A stretch of 7,492 bases of DNA, taken from NCBI GenBank assembly GCA_018716005.1, contig DVKN01000243.1, positions 1-7,492 on the forward strand, in the 5' to 3' direction. Origin of the DNA: Candidatus Scatomorpha stercoravium. GTDB lineage: Bacteria; Bacillota; Clostridia; Oscillospirales; Oscillospiraceae. The notes beneath the pieces are model-generated. The model was given only the letters and a program-made list of their open reading frames with translations, ran no database searches and was not told the DNA's origin. Positions 5,743 through 7,492 of this stretch are shown here, one piece after another. The position numbers and the translations under genes were made by a program. Positions within the stretch are counted from its first letter, which is position 1, and each line of letters opens with the position of its first letter.

Positions 5743-6837
5743 ATGGAAGAAAAGAAAGTACACATCTGGACCGTAATCAAGTACGCGGGCGCGTTCATCG
5801 CCTTCATGATTGGTTCCGGCTTCGCCTCCGGCCAGGAGATAATGCAGTTCTTCACCTCCTTCGGCCTCTGGGGCGTGGCGGGCGCGCTTATCAGCATGTT
5901 CCTCTTCTCCTGGAGCGGCGCGGTCTTCATGGGCCGCGGCTTCGACCACAAGGACGAGAAGGACTTCAGCCCCTTCCGCTATTACTGCGGCAAGTACCTC
6001 GGCATATTCTTCGAGTGGTTCATCCCCTTCTTCCTCTTCTGCGTCGTCGTCACCATGATTTCCGGCGCGGGCGCCACCGTGCACCAGTACTTCGGCCTGC
6101 CCACCTGGGTCGGCTCCGTCGCGATGGCCGTGCTCGCCACGCTGAGCGTGCTGCTGGGCCTCCAGAAGCTCATAGACATCATCGGCTGCCTCGGGCCCTT
6201 CACCATCATCTTCACGATGATTATCGCCATCTACACCCTCTTCACCCAGGGCGGCAACCTCGCCGGCGTGGGCGACGCGCTCGCGAACGTAGAGGGCCTC
6301 GCCGACAAGCAGGCGGCCCCGGCCTGGTGGATAGCCGGCCTCCTCTACGTCGCCTATAACGCCACCGGCTCCGTCCCCTTCTTCAACGGCATGGGCCAGG
6401 GCGCGCGCAGCAAGCGCGAGGTGCAGCTCGGCGCCATCTTCGGCGGCGTCCTGCTGATGCTGGCCGCTATCTGCGTCAGCCTCGCCATGCTCTGCGACAT
6501 CGAGCACACCTCCACGCTCGACATCCCCATACTCTACCTCGCCGACTTCATCTCCCCGCTCTTCGGCGGCATCTTCTCCATAATCATCATCGGCGAGATA
6601 TTCTCCACCGCCGCGCCCATGCTCTGGGTCACCGCCAACAAGCTCGGCAAGGAGGGTACGACGAAGCACAAGATTATCGTCATCGTCCTCGGCATAGTAG
6701 CCCTCCTCGGCGGCCTCCTGCCCTTCGACGTCCTCGTCGGCACCATCTACCCCTACACCGGCTACCTCGGCATCGCCTTCCTCATTATCGTAGCCGTCAA
6801 GAGCTACATCATCGACCGCCGGAAACCCGTGAAATGA
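5743..6837 (+). CDS. YkvI-family membrane protein, putative solute transporter
   Basis: Integral membrane protein of 364 residues resembling the uncharacterised B. subtilis YkvI family (COG3949), related to the LeuT-fold APC transporters. The first helix carries the family hallmark IGSGFASGQEIMQFF (23-37), whose Gly/Ser-rich break resembles the unwound substrate-binding helix of LeuT-like carriers. About ten further hydrophobic segments can be read, roughly at 40-63, 84-113, 119-142, 146-168, 193-214, 228-252, 258-290, 310-326 and 331-355, and the sixth contains YNATGSVPFFNGMGQG (205-220). The C-terminus is basic (RRKPVK). The ATG at 5743 has GGGAGGAG 7 nt upstream. It follows the aminotransferase by 41 bp with no terminator between and is closed by a terminator starting 28 bp after its stop. 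Substrate unknown; neighbouring amino acid metabolism genes suggest an amino acid or related compound, by inference only. Confidence 0.88.
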   Translation: MEEKKVHIWTVIKYAGAFIAFMIGSGFASGQEIMQFFTSFGLWGVAGALISMFLFSWSGAVFMGRGFDHKDEKDFSPFRYYCGKYLGIFFEWFIPFFLFCVVVTMISGAGATVHQYFGLPTWVGSVAMAVLATLSVLLGLQKLIDIIGCLGPFTIIFTMIIAIYTLFTQGGNLAGVGDALANVEGLADKQAAPAWWIAGLLYVAYNATGSVPFFNGMGQGARSKREVQLGAIFGGVLLMLAAICVSLAMLCDIEHTSTLDIPILYLADFISPLFGGIFSIIIIGEIFSTAAPMLWVTANKLGKEGTTKHKIIVIVLGIVALLGGLLPFDVLVGTIYPYTGYLGIAFLIIVAVKSYIIDRRKPVK

Positions 6838-6865
6838 CCGCGTGCGTTGGGTAATTAGATAACGT

Positions 6866-6899
6866 AAGCCGCCCGGTAACCCACCGGGCGGCTTTGTTA
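6866..6899 (+). terminator. Intrinsic terminator of the aminotransferase-YkvI operon
   Basis: AAGCCGCCCGGT (6866-6877) and ACCGGGCGGCTT (6883-6894) form a perfect 12-bp stem with loop AACCC, followed by TTTGTTAT. ATAAC (6860-6864) and GTTAT (6896-6900) could extend the stem across a small bulge. It starts 28 bp after the YkvI stop. Confidence 0.88.
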
Positions 6900-6916
6900 T
6901 GCGTTATGGGGTGCCT

Positions 6917-6949
6917 GTAGGGGCGGGCGTCCCCGCCCGCCCTTACGTG
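6917..6949 (+). repeat. Short palindromic repeat, copy 1
   Basis: Begins GTAGGGGCGGGCG and contains a 9-bp perfect inverted repeat GGGCGGGCG (6921-6929) / CGCCCGCCC (6934-6942) around a 4-nt loop, ending CTTACGTG. It matches the repeat at 7387-7419 at every base but one (A6945 versus G7415). Confidence 0.85.
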
Positions 6950-6960
6950 GGTATACGCAT

Positions 6961-7004
6961 GGGGGTGGCTAAACACGGACCCGGTACGAAAAAGCCTAAA
7001 AGGC
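6961..7004 (-). repeat. Inverted, diverged copy of the ~50-bp repeat unit
   Basis: GGGGGTGGCT (6961-6970) is the exact reverse complement of AGCCACCCCC at 7067-7076, and AAAAAGCCTAAAAGG (6989-7003) is the reverse complement of 7024-7038 at 14 of 15 positions, in the right order. The middle also keeps a GACCCGG resembling the unit's GACCCCGG. So this is an older, opposite-facing copy of the unit repeated at 7021-7122, making a ~116-bp imperfect inverted repeat with the first direct copy. Confidence 0.65.
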
Positions 7005-7020
7005 GTAAAAGCCCCCGCGC

Positions 7021-7122
7021 CACCCTTTTTGGCTTTTTAGTCTTTTCCGCCCCCGGGGTCTTATGGAGCCACCCCCCTTTTTGGCTTTTTCGTCTTTTTA
7101 CCCCCCGGGGTCTTATGGAGCC
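7021..7122 (+). repeat. Two tandem direct copies of a ~50-bp unit
   Basis: Copy one (7021-7070) and copy two (7071-7122) share CCCTTTTTGGCTTTTT, then GTCTTTT, a C-run, then CCGGGGTCTTATGGAGCC. They differ by a few substitutions and by a 2-bp length change, so they are not in the same reading frame, which argues against a protein repeat. Confidence 0.85.
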
Positions 7123-7161
7123 AGGGGGTGTGAGCGGTCGGGAAAGGTCAAAAACCACCCC

Positions 7162-7187
7162 GTAAGGGGCGGCGTCCTCGACGACCC
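7162..7187 (+). repeat. Short palindromic repeat, diverged copy 2
   Basis: GTAAGGGGCGGCGTCCTCG followed by ACGACCC aligns with the palindromes at 6917, 7248 and 7387. Seven of the nine stem positions defined by the best copies still pair. It lacks the CTTnCGTG tail of the others. Confidence 0.65.
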
Positions 7188-7247
7188 GCGGGTTGCCGCT
7201 TGCGACGGCGTCATATGGTTGCTGAAACGTCCGTTTACCTACCAACC

Positions 7248-7280
7248 GTAGGGGTCGGCGTTCTCGACGACCCTTCCGTG
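7248..7280 (+). repeat. Short palindromic repeat, diverged copy 3
   Basis: GTAGGGGTCGGCGTTCTCG followed by ACGACCCTTCCGTG aligns without gaps to the copy at 6917 through the palindrome and its tail. Eight of nine stem positions pair. At two of them the pair is swapped (C-G to T-A, G-C to C-G), meaning both arms changed together. Confidence 0.75.
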
Positions 7281-7323
7281 GGACAACGGAAAACGTAGGT
7301 ATAACGATACCCACCTCGCATCA

Positions 7324-7340
7324 TATCGTGTGTGACGATA
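7324..7340. repeat. Small inverted repeat
   Basis: TATCGT and ACGATA form a 6-bp perfect stem around GTGTG. There is no T-run on either side. It lies between palindrome copies 3 and 4 and has no assigned role. Confidence 0.4.
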
Positions 7341-7386
7341 CGTATACGCTCGGCGGCATATATTTCGCACCCGTCCCACTCGCGTT

Positions 7387-7419
7387 GTAGGGGCGGGCGT
7401 CCCCGCCCGCCCTTGCGTG
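7387..7419 (+). repeat. Short palindromic repeat, copy 4
   Basis: Near-identical to the repeat at 6917-6949 (one difference), with the 9-bp stem GGGCGGGCG / CGCCCGCCC and the same flanking GTAG and CTTGCGTG, in the same orientation 470 bp away. Confidence 0.85.
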
Positions 7420-7470
7420 CCGGTCTGCGAAAACGTGGGTTGTACAAACCACCCATCCTCACCAATATTT

Positions 7471-7486
7471 CTCGCCTGACGGCGAG
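7471..7486. repeat. Small hairpin at the right edge
   Basis: CTCGCC and GGCGAG form a 6-bp stem with a TGAC loop. Neither strand has a following T-run inside the window, so a terminator for a gene beyond the edge cannot be decided. Confidence 0.35.
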
Positions 7487-7492
7487 AGGGAG

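Larger units (their letters stand above)
6900..7492. other. Gene-free, repeat-dense intergenic region
   Basis: About 590 bp after the terminator with no ORF showing a ribosome binding site, recognisable domain or codon pattern like the upstream genes. It is filled by two repeat groups listed separately: four related ~30-bp palindromes and three copies of a ~50-bp unit. The reading frames that cross it give Arg/Pro/Gly-rich translations that follow the repeats, which argues against real proteins. The right edge ends in a small hairpin (7471-7486). Confidence 0.7.

Noticed and set aside
5605..6669. Minus-strand ORF antisense to the YkvI-family gene
   Set aside because: The acidic, His/Ala/Gly-rich translation is what an antisense frame of a hydrophobic GC-rich gene gives.
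6917..7419. CRISPR array
   Set aside because: Repeats are too few, palindromic, diverged and unevenly spaced (about 245, 86 and 139 bp), with no cas genes in the window.
6943..7465. Minus-strand ORFs of 123 and 76 codons (6943-7314 and 7235-7465) in the repeat region
   Set aside because: They run through palindromes and tandem repeats, are Arg/Pro/Gly-rich and lack convincing ribosome binding sites.

Overview
The window looks like a piece of a GC-rich Firmicute/Clostridia-type chromosome. The evidence is AGGAGG-like ribosome binding sites on nearly every gene, TTGACA/TATAAT-type promoters, a lipoprotein (not periplasmic) binding protein for the ABC transporter, a YkvI-family membrane protein, and intrinsic terminators. 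The taxon is inferred from style only; I cannot name a species.

Left half (1-4334, minus strand): a branched-chain amino acid (HAAT/Liv) ABC transporter operon, in transcription order livK (binding lipoprotein), livH and livM (permeases), livG (ATPase, cut by the left edge); livF would be expected just outside. A GC-rich hairpin lies between livK and livH. Upstream of livK is a short ORF (80 codons) with its own strong ribosome binding site just below a good promoter. The end of its product is extremely rich in Ile, Leu and Val, and its stop codon sits 16 nt before a 15-bp intrinsic terminator that precedes livK. A competing antiterminator stem overlapping the stop codon can be drawn. Together these look like a ribosome-mediated (ilvL-style) attenuator controlling BCAA uptake, and this is the most interesting item in the window.

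Middle (4335-6837, plus strand): after a divergent promoter region come a HisC-like PLP-dependent aminotransferase and, 41 bp later, a YkvI-family (LeuT-fold) transporter-like membrane protein. They probably form a two-gene operon closed by a strong intrinsic terminator at 6866-6899. No histidine biosynthesis genes are adjacent, so the aminotransferase substrate is open.

Right end (6900-7492): about 590 bp with no believable gene but dense small repeats. There are four related hairpin-forming palindromes of about 30 bp (two near-identical, two diverged, with paired stem changes) and a roughly 50-bp unit present as two tandem direct copies plus one diverged inverted copy. It looks like an intergenic landing area for short palindromic/MITE-like repeats.

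Working together: the left operon imports Leu/Ile/Val, apparently sensed through translation of a BCAA-rich leader. The right operon encodes an amino-acid-type aminotransferase and a putative solute carrier. A functional link between the two divergent operons is possible but unproven.
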